A stretch of 64,000 nucleotides of DNA from Acrocarpospora pleiomorpha (GTDB lineage: Bacteria; Actinomycetota; Actinomycetes; Streptosporangiales; Streptosporangiaceae), in contig NZ_BLAF01000017.1 in NCBI RefSeq assembly GCF_009687885.1, positions 115,530 through 179,529 of the forward strand. Direction: 5' to 3'. The position numbers and the translations under genes were made by a program. This document shows, one piece after another, positions 1 to 11,700 of this stretch. The notes under the pieces were generated by a model. It saw only the letters and a list, made by a program, of their open reading frames with translations, was not told the DNA's origin and ran no database searches. The first letter of the stretch is position 1. Each line of letters opens with the position of its first letter.

Positions 1-3000
1 GTGGCGCTTTCGCTGGCCGTGACGCGGACTGTTTTCAAGCATCGGGCCGTGCTGGTGGGCGACAAAGGCGAGGTTCGGGACGGGTTGCTGGCGCTCGCGC
101 GGGGGGAGCAGGCGGTCGCTCTGGTCCAGGGCGTGGCCCGGCAGCGGGGCGGCACCGTGTTCGTGTTTCCCGGCCAGGGGTCCCAGTGGGCGGGGATGGC
201 CGCCGGACTGATCCGCGACTCGCCGGTGTTCGCCAGGGAGATCGACGCGTGTGCCCGGGCGCTGGCCAGGCACACCGGCTGGTCGCTGAACGAACTGCTG
301 GCCGGGCACCCCGGCGCGCCTTCGCTGGACCGCGTCGACGTCGTGCAGCCCGCGCTCTTCGCGGTCATGGTCTCGCTCGCCCGGCTGTGGGAAGCAGCCG
401 GGGTACGTCCCGACGCGGTCATCGGCCACTCGCAAGGCGAGATCGCCGCCGCGCACATTGCCGGAGCGCTGTCCCTGGACGACGCCGCCGCGGTGGTGGC
501 GCTCCGCAGCAGGGCCATCGCCGCCGTCGCGGGCCAGGGCGGAATGGCTTCGGTGGCCCTGCCCGCCGACCGGGTGCGCGAGCGGGTGTCCCGGTGGGGC
601 GACCAGCTCGGCGTGGCCGCGGTCAACGGTCCCAGCGCCACCGTGGTCTCCGGCGACGCCGAGGCCCTGGCCGAACTCCTCGCCGCCTACCGTGCCGAGG
701 GCGTACGGGTGCGCACGGTCCCCGTCGACTACGCGTCCCACTCGCCCCAGGTCGAACCCCTGGGGCGACGCCTCCTCGATGAACTGGGCGACATCCGGCC
801 CCGCCCGGCGGAGGTGGCGTTCTACTCCACCGTCACCGGCGGCCGTCTCGACACCACGGAACTCACCGCCGCGTACTGGTACCGCAATCTCCGCCAGACC
901 GTGGAACTAGACCTGGCCGTCCGCACCGCCGTCGACGACGGGTACGGCGTGTTCGTGGAGAGCAGCCCGCACCCGATCCTCACCGAGGGCATCCGGGAGA
1001 CCGCCGGCGACGTGCTAGCCACCGGCACCCTCCGCCGCGACCACGGCGACCTACGTCAGTTCCTGCTTTCCCTCGCCCGGGTGCACACCGGCGGCGGCAC
1101 AGTGACCTGGCCGGACGTGATCGGCCACCAAGCCCGCCTGGTAGACCTGCCCACCTACCCCTTCCAGCGCCGCCCCCTCTGGCTGAGCCACGATCCCGCC
1201 CCCACCCTGGCCGCCCGGCATGAATCCACCTCCACCCTGGCCGCTGGGCAGGAATCCGCGCCCACCCGCGGATCCGACACGCTTGGCCGATCCGATGGAC
1301 CAGGTATATCCGCCGAACTCGGCAGATCGGATGGACCAGGTGTATCCGCCGAGGCTAGCGAATCCGACGGGCTAGGTGGATCTGCCGGGGCCAGCGAATC
1401 AGGTGGGTTCGGCGTGTCCGGAGGGCTGAGCAGCCCAGGGAAGTCCAGCGGGCCGGGCGTCGGCGGCCCAAAGGAGCCCGTCGGGATTGGCGTGTCCGGC
1501 GGGTTGGGCGCGCTCGACCGGATCGAGCGGGAGCGGGCTGTCCGAGTGGCGGTGGCGCGGAGCGCGGCGCTGGTGCTCGGGTATTCCTCCGGCGACGCCG
1601 TCGACGACGAAGCGACCTTCAAGGATCTGGGGTTCGACTCGGTGGCGGCGGTCGAGTTCCGGGACCGGCTCGGCACGGCCACCGGACTGAACCTGCCCGC
1701 CTCGCTGATCTACGATCATCCGACTCCCCAAGCGGTCACCGGATACCTCACCGCCACGATCTCCGCCGACGCGCCGCCACCACCGGCCGACGTTCCCGCG
1801 GCAGCTGCCGACGAGCCGATCGCGATCGTCGCCATGAGTGGCCGGTGGCCCGGCGACGCCACCTCGCCCGAGGACCTGTGGCGGGTGCTCGGCTCCACCC
1901 GCGACGTGATCAGCGATTTCCCCGACAATCGCGGCTGGGACCTGAACCGACTGCTATCCCCCTCTTTCACCGCCGCGACGGACACCAGCGCCGATGCCAC
2001 CGGGACGTCTGCCACCGGGACGTCTGTCGCCGGGACCTCGGCCATCGGGACCTCCGTCACAGGCTCTGGCGGCTTTCTGCGCGACGCCGACCTGTTCGAC
2101 GCGGCCTTCTTCGGGTTGAGCCCGCGTGAAGCCGCCACCATGGACCCGCAGCAGCGGCTGCTGCTGGAATCGGCGTGGGAGCTCTACGAACGGGCCGGCC
2201 TGGACCCGGCCGGTCAACGCGGCAGCCGTACCGGCGTGTTCGTCGGGGTCACACCTCAGGAGTACGGCCCACGCCTGCACGAGACCCCGGACGGCTACCA
2301 GGGCCACGCCCTCACCGGGACCCTGCCCAGCGTGGCCTCCGGCAGGATCGCGTACACGCTGGGTCTGGAAGGTCCCGCGCTCACCATCGACACCGCCTGC
2401 TCGTCCTCACTGGTCGCGATCCACCTGGCCGTTCAGGCGCTTCAGCGGGGCGAATGCGAGCGGGCCGTCGCGGGTGGCGCCGCCGTGATGTCGACCCCCG
2501 GCATGTTCACCGAGTTCAGCCGCCAGGGCGGCCTCGCCCCCGACGGCAGGTGCAAACCGTTCGCCGCCGCCGCGAACGGCACCGCCTGGTCGGAGGCCGT
2601 CGGCCTAGTCCTGCTGGAACCGCTGTCGCAGGCCCGCCGCCACGGGCACCCCGTCCTCGCCGTCATCCGGGGCAGCGCGATCAATCAGGACGGCGCGAGC
2701 AATGGCCTCACCGCCCCCAGCGGTCCAGCCCAGGAGCGCGTCATCCGTGCCGCCCTGGCCGCCGCCCGCCTGTCACCCACCGAGGTCGACGCGGTAGAGG
2801 CGCACGGCACCGGCACCACCCTCGGCGACCCGATCGAGGCCGGAGCCCTCCTGGCCACCTACGGCCGGGACCGCGACCCCGCGGCTCCCCTCCTCCTCGG
2901 CTCCAGCAAATCCCACCTCGGCCACACCCAGGCCGCCGCCGGCGTCACCGGCCTCGTCGCCATGGTCCAGGCCATCAGACACGGAACCCTCCCCGCCACC

Positions 3001-6000
3001 CTGCACATCGACCACCCGTCCCCCCACATCGACTGGACCTCAGGCACACTCACTCTCCTCACCGAACCCACCCCCTGGCCAACCACCGGCCGCCCCCGCC
3101 GCGCGGCCATCTCCTCCTTCGGCATCAGCGGCACCAACGCCCACCTCATCCTTGAACAGGCCCCCACCGATGCCGTGCCGTTGGTTCCTTCCGCCAGGTC
3201 TGAGGATGCGCGTCGTGATCAGGAGGGCCGGGTCCGGGCGCGGTTGGCCGAGGATGATGGGTTTGCTCTGCCGTTGGTTCTCTCCGCCAGGTCTGAGGAT
3301 GCGCTTCGCGAGCAGGCGGGCCGACTTCGGGCGCGGCTGGCTGAGGATGATGGGCTTGGCCTGTCGGATGTCGCGTACACGCTGGTCACCGGGCGGGCTA
3401 CCTTCGAGCGCCGGGCTGTGGTGCTGGGCGGGAAACGTGCCGAGGTGCTGGTCGGCTTGCAGGCGCTCGCCGGAGGCGAAGCCGCCGCCGGGCTGACACA
3501 GGGTGCTGCCGCCAGGACGGGCGGGCTCGCTTTCCTGTTTCCTGGTCAGGGCAGCCAGCGCGCTGGGATGGGGCGGCGGCTGGCTGAGGAGTTTCCCGTT
3601 TTCGCCGACGCGCTCGCTGACGTGGCCCGGCACCTGGACGTCCATCTTGACCATCCCATCCGGGAGGTCATGTTCGCCGAGCCGGGCACCGAGAATGCGG
3701 CCAGGCTGGACACCACCGCGTACACCCAGCCCGCGCTGTTCGCCTTCGGGGTCGCTCTCTACCGTCTGGCGGAGTCCTTCCTCCCGCAGCCGGACCAGTT
3801 GATCGGCCATTCGGTCGGTGAGCTGGCCGCCGCGCACGTGGCGGGCGTGTTCTCGCTGCCGGACGCCGCCGCGCTGGTCGCCGCGCGGGGGCGGCTCATG
3901 CAGGCCGTGCCCGCGGTCGGTGCGATGGCCGCATTGCGCGGCGGCGAGGCGGAGATCACCGAACTGCTGGCGGAGCATCCCGGCGTGGTGGATCTGGCGG
4001 CGATCAACGGACCCGACTCGGTGGTGATCTCCGGGGACCGGGACGTGGTCGGCGAGATAGCGGAGCGCTGGCGTTCGCGGGGTCGCCAGGCCAAGCTGCT
4101 CCAGGTCAGCCACGCCTTCCACTCGCCGCACATGGACGAGGTGCTGGCCGCGTTCCGCGCGGTCGCGGCCGGAGTGGCCTTCGCGCCGCCACGCATTCCA
4201 CTGATCTCCAACGTCACCGGCCGACCGGCCACAGCCGAGCAGTTACGCGACCCGGGCTACTGGGCGGACCACATCCGGCGGCCTGTCCGGTTCAGCGACG
4301 GCATCGCCGCTCTCCGGGAACTCGGCGTGACCGACTACCTCGAACTCGGCCCAGGTGGCACGCTCACCTCCCTCGTCCACAACTGCCTCGCCGACACGCC
4401 CCCGCACACACTCGTCACCGCGTCCCGTCCCGGCCACCCCGAGCCCCTCGCGTTCCGTACGGCCCTGGCCACCCTCCACGTCAACGGCGTCAGCGTCGAC
4501 TGGCGCGCTGACTGGCATGCTGATTGGCGCGGTGATCACCATGCTGATGAGCACGGTGATAGGCGTGCTGATCGGCTTGGCGATCGGCATGGTGCCCTGG
4601 CTGGGCGTGGCGCCCGCCTGGCAGATCTGCCCACCTACGCCTTCCAGCGCCGACGCTTCTGGCTCGCCCCGCCCACCCCCGTCGCCAGTCCCGCCGCCGC
4701 TGGACTCGACGCGGCAGATCATCCCCTCCTCGGTGCCGCCATCGACCTGGCGGACGGCCAGGGCATCCTGCTGACAGCTCGCCTCTCCACGAGCACCCAG
4801 CCCTGGCTGGCCGACCACGCCATCGGCGGCACCGCACTCCTGCCAGGCACGGCCTTCGTAGAACTGGCCACCCACGCCGCCAAACGCTCCGGTGGGCTCC
4901 AACTAGCGGAACTGACCCTGGAAGCACCACTGGCCCTGCCACCCCATGGCGACGTCCAACTCCAAGTCCGCACCACCGCCGCCGACGGTTCCGGCCGCCG
5001 CCCGCTCACCATCCACTCCCGCACCGCGACCACCGACCCATGGACCAGGCACGCAACCGGCATACTCGCCCCCGCCGAGGCCGGACCTGTGACTCCCACC
5101 GCGACAGATACTCGGGCCTCCGTCGAGGCGGGGCCTGCTATTCCCTCGGCGGCAGACGTGTACGCCCCCGCTGAGGCTGGACCCGTGACTTCCTCGGCGG
5201 CAGACGTGCGCGCTCCCGCCGAAGCGGAGCATGCAGCTTCCGACCTGGCGTTGGCCGGAGTATGGCCGCCGCCGGATGCCCGGCCCGTCGACCTGACCGG
5301 ATGGTACGAGCGACTCCATGACCAGGGCTACACCTACGGCCCCGCCTTCCATGGACTGACCGCCGCCTGGCGGTTGGGCGAAGAGGTCCTCGCCGAGGTG
5401 AGCCTTCCGGCGGATCAATTACCCACCGCGGGCGCATACGGCATCCACCCGGCATTGCTCGACGCCGCCCTGCACGCTGCGGTGGGGCTCGCGCTCCCAG
5501 ACGGCGATCAGGGAAACCACAATCGAACCAGCCCCGATGGCTCGGACGGCCCGCACAGTCAGAGCGGCCCGAACGTTCATAGCGGTCGCGGCGGCCACGG
5601 TGGTTACGTCGGCCTGGACGCTCAGAACGGTCACGGCAGTCACGTGGGTCCGGACGGTCAGAGCGGCCCGGACGCTCAGAACGGTCACGACGGTCAGAGC
5701 AGTCATGGCGGTCACGTGGGTCCGGACGGCTCGGACAGTGAGAGCGGCCTGGACGCCCATAGCGGTCACGGTGGTCATGGCGGGCAGGGTGTTTGGCTTC
5801 CGTTTGCGTGGGAGGGGGTGGTGACGGCTGGGGCTGGGGCGACGGTGTTGCGGGTGTGGATAACGCCGATTGGGGTGGGCGCGGTTCGGCTGGTCGCGGT
5901 GGACGGGTCGGGGGTGCCGGTGATCGTGGTTGAGTCGTTGACCTTCCGGGCTGTCTCGAGGGGTGGTGCGGCGGGGGTGCCGTACCGGATGGATTGGGTG

Positions 6001-8748
6001 GTGGTGTCGGGGCCGTCGGCGGTGGAGACGGAGCGGTGGGCGGCGGTGGGGGTTGGTGTGCCGGGTGTGCCGCGTTTCGATGATTTGGGGTCGGCGGTGG
6101 CGGTTCGGCCGGAGGTGCTGGTGGTCGCGGTGCCGTCCGGTGGGGAGGCGTTGCCGGAGGCGGTGCGGGAGGGGACGGCGGCTGGGCTTGGGCTGCTTCA
6201 GAGCGTGCTGGAAGATGTGCGGCTTGCGGCGTCCCGGGTGGTTCTGGTTACTCGCGGTGCGATCGGCACGCGGGACGGGGAAGGCGTGGCGGGGCTCGGG
6301 CATGCCGGGCTTTGGGGGCTGGGGCGGACTGCGCAAACGGAGTTTCCTGGACGGCTCACGCTGGTCGACCACGATGGGCTGCCGGAGTCGCTGGCCGCGC
6401 TGGCGAGTGCGGTGGCGAGTGGGGAGAGCCAGTCGGCGGTGCGGCAGGGCGAGATCTTGGTCCCTCGCCTGGTCCGTTCCGCGCCGGGGGACGTCCTGGC
6501 GTTGCCCGGCGAGGCGTGGCGGCTGGACGTCGCCACCCGGGGTGTCGCCGACGGGATCGGGGCGCTTCCGGCCCGGGATCTGTCCCGTTCGCTCGCTCCC
6601 GGCGAGGTCAGGGTTGCGATCCGGGCGGCGGGGCTGAACTTCCGCGACGTGCTCATCGCGCTCGGGCTCTACCCGGGCGAGGCCAGGATCGGTGCCGAGG
6701 CCGCGGGCGTCGTGATCGAGGCGGGGCCCGGTGCGGACCTCGCCCCGGGTGACCGCGTCATGGGGCTGGTGCCGGGGACCATCGGGCCGGTCGCGATCAC
6801 CGATCGGCGTTACCTGGCCCCGATCCCCGCCGGATGGACGTTCGCGCAGGCCGCCGCCGCGCCGGTCGCCTTCCTGACCGCCTACCACGGCCTCGCCGGG
6901 CTGGCGGCGCTCCAGCCGGGGGAGCGCGTGCTGGTGCACGCCGCCACGGGTGGCGTCGGCATGGCCGCCGTCCAACTCGCCCGCCACTGGGGAGCCGAGG
7001 TGTACGGCACCGCCTCGCCCGCCAAATGGCCGACTCTGCGGGAACAAGGGCTGGACGACGCCCGCATCGCCTCCACCCGCACGCTCGACTTCGCGACCGC
7101 CTTCCCGCCCGTCGACGTCGTCCTCAACACGCTCGCCCACGAGTTCACCGACGCCTCGCTGCGCCTGCTCGGCGACGGCGGCAGGTTCGTCGAGCTGGGC
7201 AAGACCGACGCGCGCGACCCCGGCGCGGTCGCGGCCGCCCATCCCGGCGTCAGCTACCAGGCGTTCGACCTGTTCGAAGTGGACCCCGACCGGATCGCCG
7301 TGATGCTCGGCGAGCTGACCGGCCTGTTCGCCGGCGGCGCGCTGGCTCCCCTGCCGGTCACCGCCTGGGACGTACGCCACGCCCGGCGGGCGCTCCGCCG
7401 CCTCAGCCAGGCGCGGCACACCGGCAAGCTGGTCCTCACCCTCCCGGCCGGGCGGCTTGACCCGGACGGGACCGTCCTGGTGACCGGCGGCACGGGCGCC
7501 CTCGGCGCGCACACCGTACGCCATCTGGTCACCAAGCACGGGGTACGGCACCTGCTCCTCGCCAGCCGAGCCGGTCTGAGCGCGCCCGGCGCCCCCGAGC
7601 TCCGGGCCGAACTGGCGGAACTCGGCGCCGACGTGCGGATCGCCGCCGTGGACGTCGCCGACCCGATCTCGCTGTCCGCGCTGATCGACGCTGTGCCGGC
7701 CGCGCATCCGCTGACCGCCGTGGTGCACGCGGCGGGCGTCCTCGACGACGGCGTGCTCGGGTCGCTCACGCCGGAGCGGATCAAGGGCGTCCTGCGGCCC
7801 AAGGCCGACGCCGCCTGGCACCTGCACGAGCTCACCCGGGACCGGGACCTGTCAGCCTTCGTGCTGTTCTCGTCGGCGGCCGGTCTCCTCGGCACCGCCG
7901 GCCAGGCCGGGTACGCCGCCGCGAACTCCTTCCTCGACGCGCTGGCCCGGCACCGGCGGGCGAACGGCCTGCCCGCCACCTCGCTGGCCTGGGGACAGTG
8001 GGCCGAGCCGAGCGGCATGACCCGCCACCTCACCCCGGCGGACCGCGCCCGGCTGGCCCGCGCCGGGCTCCCGCCGATGCGCACCGGACAGGCACTCGCC
8101 CTGCTCGACGCCGCGCTGGCCGGGCCGGATCCGGTGGCGGTGACCGCCCACCTGGACCTGGAGGCGAGCGATTCCCCGCTATTCGCCCACCTCCGCCGGA
8201 ACCGGGCCCTCGCGAGCGGCCATTCGCCCAGCCACGCCAGCGGTCATACGCCTGGCTATGCGAGCGGCCATTCGCCCGGCTACATGAACGGTCACGCGAG
8301 CGGCCACACGCATGGTCACGCGAGCGGCCACCTGGACAGTTCCGCTTCATTGGCCGGGGAGCTCGCGCTCCGCTCCGAGGCCGAACAGGCGAGCCGTCTG
8401 CTCGACCTCGTCCGGACCGCCGCGGCGGCGGTGCTCGGGCATGTGGACACCGACGCCGTCCCGCCCGACCGGGGCTTCCTGGAGGGCGAGTTCGACTCGC
8501 TCAGCAGCGTCGAGTTGCGTAACCGGCTCGGCCAGGTCACCGGCTTGAGGTTGCCGTCCACTCTCGTGTTCGACCATCCGACTCCGCTCGCGCTCGCCGC
8601 GTACCTGCGGGAACGGCTCGTCCCGGCGGAGCCGGAGAGCGGCGCGGCCGCCGGGGCCGAGATCGGGACGGTGGTGGACGCCGAGATCGACCTGGCCACC
8701 AACGAGGAGCTCTTCGAGCTCATCGACACCGAACTGCGTCTGTCGTGA
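1..8748 (+). CDS. Modular type I polyketide synthase, 5'-truncated: [..]-AT-ACP / KS-AT-DH-ER-KR-ACP
   Basis: This is a 2915-residue fragment. Its first residues already read as the post-KS linker, so the true start and a KS lie upstream. Partial module: AT ~50-375 with GHSQGE (Ser ~143) and YASH (~244), the methylmalonyl-CoA signature, then ACP ~515-590 (Ser547); no reductive domain lies between them. Second module: KS from ~605 (Cys800, His935, His975; KSHLGH where most modules have KSNIGH); AT with GHSVGE (Ser1271) and HAFH (1371-1374), the malonyl signature; DH (His1606 in [11 protein letters not shown], Asp1821); ER (~2213-2480, ATGGVG nucleotide motif); KR (GGTGALG ~2495, LDD ~2581, Tyr2638); ACP Ser2833. 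A fully reducing module is predicted. The C-terminus is an acidic docking tail. TTA codons at 4243-4245 and 5419-5421 are rare in such DNA and could make translation bldA-dependent. Linkers carry many in-frame tandem repeats. Function is certain; the product is unknown. Confidence 0.97.
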   Translation: MALSLAVTRTVFKHRAVLVGDKGEVRDGLLALARGEQAVALVQGVARQRGGTVFVFPGQGSQWAGMAAGLIRDSPVFAREIDACARALARHTGWSLNELLAGHPGAPSLDRVDVVQPALFAVMVSLARLWEAAGVRPDAVIGHSQGEIAAAHIAGALSLDDAAAVVALRSRAIAAVAGQGGMASVALPADRVRERVSRWGDQLGVAAVNGPSATVVSGDAEALAELLAAYRAEGVRVRTVPVDYASHSPQVEPLGRRLLDELGDIRPRPAEVAFYSTVTGGRLDTTELTAAYWYRNLRQTVELDLAVRTAVDDGYGVFVESSPHPILTEGIRETAGDVLATGTLRRDHGDLRQFLLSLARVHTGGGTVTWPDVIGHQARLVDLPTYPFQRRPLWLSHDPAPTLAARHESTSTLAAGQESAPTRGSDTLGRSDGPGISAELGRSDGPGVSAEASESDGLGGSAGASESGGFGVSGGLSSPGKSSGPGVGGPKEPVGIGVSGGLGALDRIERERAVRVAVARSAALVLGYSSGDAVDDEATFKDLGFDSVAAVEFRDRLGTATGLNLPASLIYDHPTPQAVTGYLTATISADAPPPPADVPAAAADEPIAIVAMSGRWPGDATSPEDLWRVLGSTRDVISDFPDNRGWDLNRLLSPSFTAATDTSADATGTSATGTSVAGTSAIGTSVTGSGGFLRDADLFDAAFFGLSPREAATMDPQQRLLLESAWELYERAGLDPAGQRGSRTGVFVGVTPQEYGPRLHETPDGYQGHALTGTLPSVASGRIAYTLGLEGPALTIDTACSSSLVAIHLAVQALQRGECERAVAGGAAVMSTPGMFTEFSRQGGLAPDGRCKPFAAAANGTAWSEAVGLVLLEPLSQARRHGHPVLAVIRGSAINQDGASNGLTAPSGPAQERVIRAALAAARLSPTEVDAVEAHGTGTTLGDPIEAGALLATYGRDRDPAAPLLLGSSKSHLGHTQAAAGVTGLVAMVQAIRHGTLPATLHIDHPSPHIDWTSGTLTLLTEPTPWPTTGRPRRAAISSFGISGTNAHLILEQAPTDAVPLVPSARSEDARRDQEGRVRARLAEDDGFALPLVLSARSEDALREQAGRLRARLAEDDGLGLSDVAYTLVTGRATFERRAVVLGGKRAEVLVGLQALAGGEAAAGLTQGAAARTGGLAFLFPGQGSQRAGMGRRLAEEFPVFADALADVARHLDVHLDHPIREVMFAEPGTENAARLDTTAYTQPALFAFGVALYRLAESFLPQPDQLIGHSVGELAAAHVAGVFSLPDAAALVAARGRLMQAVPAVGAMAALRGGEAEITELLAEHPGVVDLAAINGPDSVVISGDRDVVGEIAERWRSRGRQAKLLQVSHAFHSPHMDEVLAAFRAVAAGVAFAPPRIPLISNVTGRPATAEQLRDPGYWADHIRRPVRFSDGIAALRELGVTDYLELGPGGTLTSLVHNCLADTPPHTLVTASRPGHPEPLAFRTALATLHVNGVSVDWRADWHADWRGDHHADEHGDRRADRLGDRHGALAGRGARLADLPTYAFQRRRFWLAPPTPVASPAAAGLDAADHPLLGAAIDLADGQGILLTARLSTSTQPWLADHAIGGTALLPGTAFVELATHAAKRSGGLQLAELTLEAPLALPPHGDVQLQVRTTAADGSGRRPLTIHSRTATTDPWTRHATGILAPAEAGPVTPTATDTRASVEAGPAIPSAADVYAPAEAGPVTSSAADVRAPAEAEHAASDLALAGVWPPPDARPVDLTGWYERLHDQGYTYGPAFHGLTAAWRLGEEVLAEVSLPADQLPTAGAYGIHPALLDAALHAAVGLALPDGDQGNHNRTSPDGSDGPHSQSGPNVHSGRGGHGGYVGLDAQNGHGSHVGPDGQSGPDAQNGHDGQSSHGGHVGPDGSDSESGLDAHSGHGGHGGQGVWLPFAWEGVVTAGAGATVLRVWITPIGVGAVRLVAVDGSGVPVIVVESLTFRAVSRGGAAGVPYRMDWVVVSGPSAVETERWAAVGVGVPGVPRFDDLGSAVAVRPEVLVVAVPSGGEALPEAVREGTAAGLGLLQSVLEDVRLAASRVVLVTRGAIGTRDGEGVAGLGHAGLWGLGRTAQTEFPGRLTLVDHDGLPESLAALASAVASGESQSAVRQGEILVPRLVRSAPGDVLALPGEAWRLDVATRGVADGIGALPARDLSRSLAPGEVRVAIRAAGLNFRDVLIALGLYPGEARIGAEAAGVVIEAGPGADLAPGDRVMGLVPGTIGPVAITDRRYLAPIPAGWTFAQAAAAPVAFLTAYHGLAGLAALQPGERVLVHAATGGVGMAAVQLARHWGAEVYGTASPAKWPTLREQGLDDARIASTRTLDFATAFPPVDVVLNTLAHEFTDASLRLLGDGGRFVELGKTDARDPGAVAAAHPGVSYQAFDLFEVDPDRIAVMLGELTGLFAGGALAPLPVTAWDVRHARRALRRLSQARHTGKLVLTLPAGRLDPDGTVLVTGGTGALGAHTVRHLVTKHGVRHLLLASRAGLSAPGAPELRAELAELGADVRIAAVDVADPISLSALIDAVPAAHPLTAVVHAAGVLDDGVLGSLTPERIKGVLRPKADAAWHLHELTRDRDLSAFVLFSSAAGLLGTAGQAGYAAANSFLDALARHRRANGLPATSLAWGQWAEPSGMTRHLTPADRARLARAGLPPMRTGQALALLDAALAGPDPVAVTAHLDLEASDSPLFAHLRRNRALASGHSPSHASGHTPGYASGHSPGYMNGHASGHTHGHASGHLDSSASLAGELALRSEAEQASRLLDLVRTAAAAVLGHVDTDAVPPDRGFLEGEFDSLSSVELRNRLGQVTGLRLPSTLVFDHPTPLALAAYLRERLVPAEPESGAAAGAEIGTVVDAEIDLATNEELFELIDTELRLS
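1289..1432 (+). repeat. 36-bp (12-residue) tandem repeat, about 4 copies, AT-ACP linker
   Basis: Degenerate units start near 1289, 1325, 1361 and 1397. The first two share a block resembling GGATGGACCAGGT and read as Gly/Ser/Asp/Glu-rich peptide. They lie between AT and ACP of the first, partial module and keep the reading frame. Confidence 0.8.
1984..2068 (+). repeat. 15-bp (5-residue) repeat inserted in a KS domain loop
   Basis: About five copies of a Gly-Thr-Ser-x-x unit sit between the conserved GWDL and GGFL segments of the KS, where other KS domains of this window have a short [18 protein letters not shown] loop. The repeat replaces that loop inside the catalytic domain fold. Confidence 0.85.
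3178..3363 (+). repeat. 93-bp direct tandem duplication of the KS-AT linker helix
   Basis: Positions 3178-3270 and 3271-3363 are two head-to-tail copies with clear similarity. Each encodes 31 residues containing SARSEDA and RARLAEDDG. This is the conserved first helix after the KS; other modules have it once. The frame is preserved. Confidence 0.92.
4498..4593 (+). repeat. 12-bp (4-residue) repeat, 8 copies, AT-DH junction
   Basis: Eight consecutive 12-bp units encode Asp-(Trp/His/Arg/Glu)-(Arg/His/Leu)-(Ala/Gly). They insert an Asp/His/Arg/Trp-rich strip just before the conserved LPTYAFQRR end of the AT unit. Confidence 0.9.
5068..5235 (+). repeat. 48-bp (16-residue) tandem repeat, 3 copies plus a partial, inside the DH region
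   Basis: Units begin at 5068, 5116 and 5164, with a partial unit from 5212. Each carries an EAGP-like block and a T/A-D-(T/V)-(R/Y) block. The array lies between the two halves of the DH double hot-dog. Confidence 0.88.
5515..5790 (+). repeat. Gly/His/Asp/Ser-rich repeat inserted in the DH domain
   Basis: Roughly 90 residues built of GPDGQSG-, DAQNGH- and [12 protein letters not shown] motifs separate the catalytic [10 protein letters not shown] motif of DH from the WLPFAWEGV strand that normally follows within about 15 residues. Confidence 0.88.
8209..8340 (+). repeat. 24-bp (8-residue) SGH-type repeat in the KR-ACP linker
   Basis: Units of the type [16 protein letters not shown] and SGHTHGHA repeat five to six times (one is shortened to four residues) between KR and ACP. 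The linker is His-rich and probably flexible. Confidence 0.88.
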
Positions 8749-8762
8749 AGGGCATCGTGTCC

Positions 8763-11700
8763 ATGACCGAAGAAGAGAAGCTCCGCTCCTACCTCAACCA
8801 GGTGACGCACCAGCTCCGGCGGACCCGGCGGCGCCTCCACGAGGTCGAGTCGGCGAGCCGGGAGCCGATCGCCATCGTGGGCATGGCCTGCCGGTTCCCG
8901 GGCCGGGTGGCCTCGCCCGCGGACCTGTGGCGGCTGGTGACGGACGGGCGGGACGCGATCGGGCCCTTCCCCGCCGACCGCGGCTGGGACCTCGACACGC
9001 TCTACCATCCCGACCCGGACCGCAGCGGCGCCACCTACGTCCGGGAGGGCGGTTTCCTCTACGACGCCGCCGGCTTCGACGCGGAGTTCTTCGGGATCTC
9101 GCCCCGGGAGGCGCTGGCCACCGACCCGCAGCAGCGGCTGCTGCTGGAGACCGCCTGGGAGGCGCTGGAGGACGCCGCCGTGGACCCGTCCGCGCTGCGC
9201 GGCTCCGACGCGGGCGTCTTCGCGGGCGTGATCGCCCAGGAGTACGGCCCCAGCCTGCACCACCGCCCGGCCCGCAACACCGACGGCTACGTGCTGACCG
9301 GGAACACGACCAGCGTCGCGTCGGGACGTATCGCGTACTCGTTCGGGCTGGAGGGCCCGGCGGTGACGGTGGACACCGCCTGCTCGTCCTCGCTGGTGGC
9401 CCTGCACCTGGCGGCGCAGTCGCTGCGGCTGGGCGAGTGCTCCTTCGCGCTCGCCGGTGGCGCCACCGTGCTGGCCGCGCCCGGCATGTTCATCGAGTTC
9501 GCACGGCAGCGCGGGCTGGCCCCCGACGGCCGGGTGAAGGCGTTCGCGGGCGCGGCGGACGGCACCGCGTGGGCGGAGGGCGTCGGGCTGCTGGCGCTCG
9601 AACGGCTCTCGGACGCGCGCCGCAACGGACGCCGCGTCCTGGCCCTGCTGCGGGGCAGCGCCGTCAATCAGGACGGGCGCAGCAGCCAGCTCACGGCGCC
9701 GAACGGGCCGTCCCAGCAGCGGGTGATCCGGCAGGCGCTGTCCTCGGCCGGTCTTGCCCCCAACCAGATCGACCTCGTGGAGGCGCACGGCACCGGCACG
9801 ACACTAGGTGACCCGATCGAGGCGCACGCGCTGCTCGCCACGTACGGGCAGAGCCGCGACGCGGGCCGTCCGTTGTGGCTGGGTTCGTTGAAGTCGAACA
9901 TCGGTCACGCGCAGGCGGCGGCGGGGGTCGGTGGTGTGATCAAGGTGGTGCAGGCGATCCGGTATGGGTTGCTGCCGCGGACGTTGCACGTGGACGAGCC
10001 GTCGCCGTATGTGGACTGGTCGGCCGGATCGGTGGAGCTGCTGACCGAGACCCGGGAATGGCCGTCGGGCGTGACGCGCCGGGCCGGGGTGTCGGCGTTC
10101 GGGGTGAGCGGCACCAACGCCCACGTGATCATCGAAGAGTCACCGTCGGAGCCGCCGTCGCCGCTGTCGTCGCCCGAGGTCGCGTCCGGGCCAGGATCCC
10201 TGGCTGGGTCCCTGGCTGGGTCCGTGCCTGAGTCCGTGGCTGGGTCCGTGGCTGGGTCCGTGGCCGGGCCGAAGGCCGCGTCGCTGGCGGGGTCCGTGGC
10301 GGGGCTCAAAGCCGCGTCCGTGGCGGGGCTCGAGTCCGCGTCCGTGGCGGGAGGCGTTGATGCGTCGGCTCGCCTGGCCGCTCGCCCTCAGCGGGTGGCC
10401 GGTGGCTCCGGTGTCGATGCGGCCGCGCCAGTGGTGGCTTCGCGGTGGTCGGCGGGTGTTCTTGTGCCTTGGGTGGTTTCTGGGCGCGGTCTTGCTGGTC
10501 TGCGGGGGCAGGCGGCGCGGTTGGCCGAGTTCGCGGTAGCTGATCTCGATCCGGTCGATGTGGGTTATTCGCTGGCGCGTGGTCGTGCGGTGCTGGATGA
10601 GCGTGCGGTGGTGGTCGCCGGTGACCGTGGGGAGTTGCTGGCGGGGTTGCGGTCGCTGGCGGCGGGTGAGCCCTCGGGTCAGGTGGTCAGCGGTCGTGCC
10701 GGTCGGGCGTTGGCGTATCTGTTCACCGGTCAGGGGAGTCAGCGGGAGGGGATGGGCCGGGGGCTTTACGAGCGTTTTCCGGTGTTCGCCGAGGCTTTCG
10801 ACGCGGCGGTCGCGGAGTTGGACGCTCATCTGAGCGGTGTTTCGGTCTCGGGTGAGGTGTCGCCGGGTGGGGCGGTCGGTGAGCTGAGTGGGGTCTCGGT
10901 TCGGGATGTGGTGTTTGGTTCGGCTGGGTTGCTGGATCAGACGGTTTACACGCAGTCGGGGTTGTTCGCGTTGCAGGTCGGGCTGTATCGCCTGTTGGAG
11001 TCGTGGGGGATATTTCCGGATTTTGTGGTGGGCCATTCGATTGGGGAGTTGGCGGCGGCGCATGTTGCCGGGGTGTGGTCGCTGGCGGGCGCGGCGAGGG
11101 TGGTGGCCGCGCGTGGACGGTTGATGCAGGGATTGCCGTCGGGTGGGGCGATGGCGGCGATCGAGGGGAGCGAGGAGGAGGTTCCTGAGGGCGTCGAGAT
11201 CGCGGCGATCAACGGCCCTTCGTCGCTGGTGATCACGGGTGATGAGGACGCGGTCGAAGCCGTGGTCGCGTCATGGAGGCGGCGGACTCGGCGGTTGACG
11301 GTCAGCCATGCGTTCCATTCGGCCCGGATGGAACCGATGCTGGGCGAATTCCGGCAAGTCCTTGAATCGGTGGCCTTCAGTGAGCCGGTGATTCCGGTGG
11401 TGTCGACGTTGACCGGGCGGGTGTCTGACATCACCGATCCGGGCTACTGGGTGCGGCAAGTTCGCGAGCCGGTTCGTTTCGCCGACGCGATAAGGACGCT
11501 GGACGCCGCCGAAGTCACGACATTTCTGGAAATCGGGCCGGACGCGGTGCTGGCCGGGATGGCGCGTGAGTCGCTGCCGGACGACCGGGTGGTCGCCCCC
11601 GTGCTGCGCAAGGGCCGTCCCGAGGAGGAAACCGCCCTGTTCGCGCTCGGCCACGCTCACATCCACGGCCGCCCGATCGACTGGGAGGCCGTCATCCCCG

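Noticed and set aside
5419..7827. Minus-strand open frame of 802 codons
   Set aside because: Antisense of DH-ER-KR coding DNA; composition typical of a GC-bias artefact.
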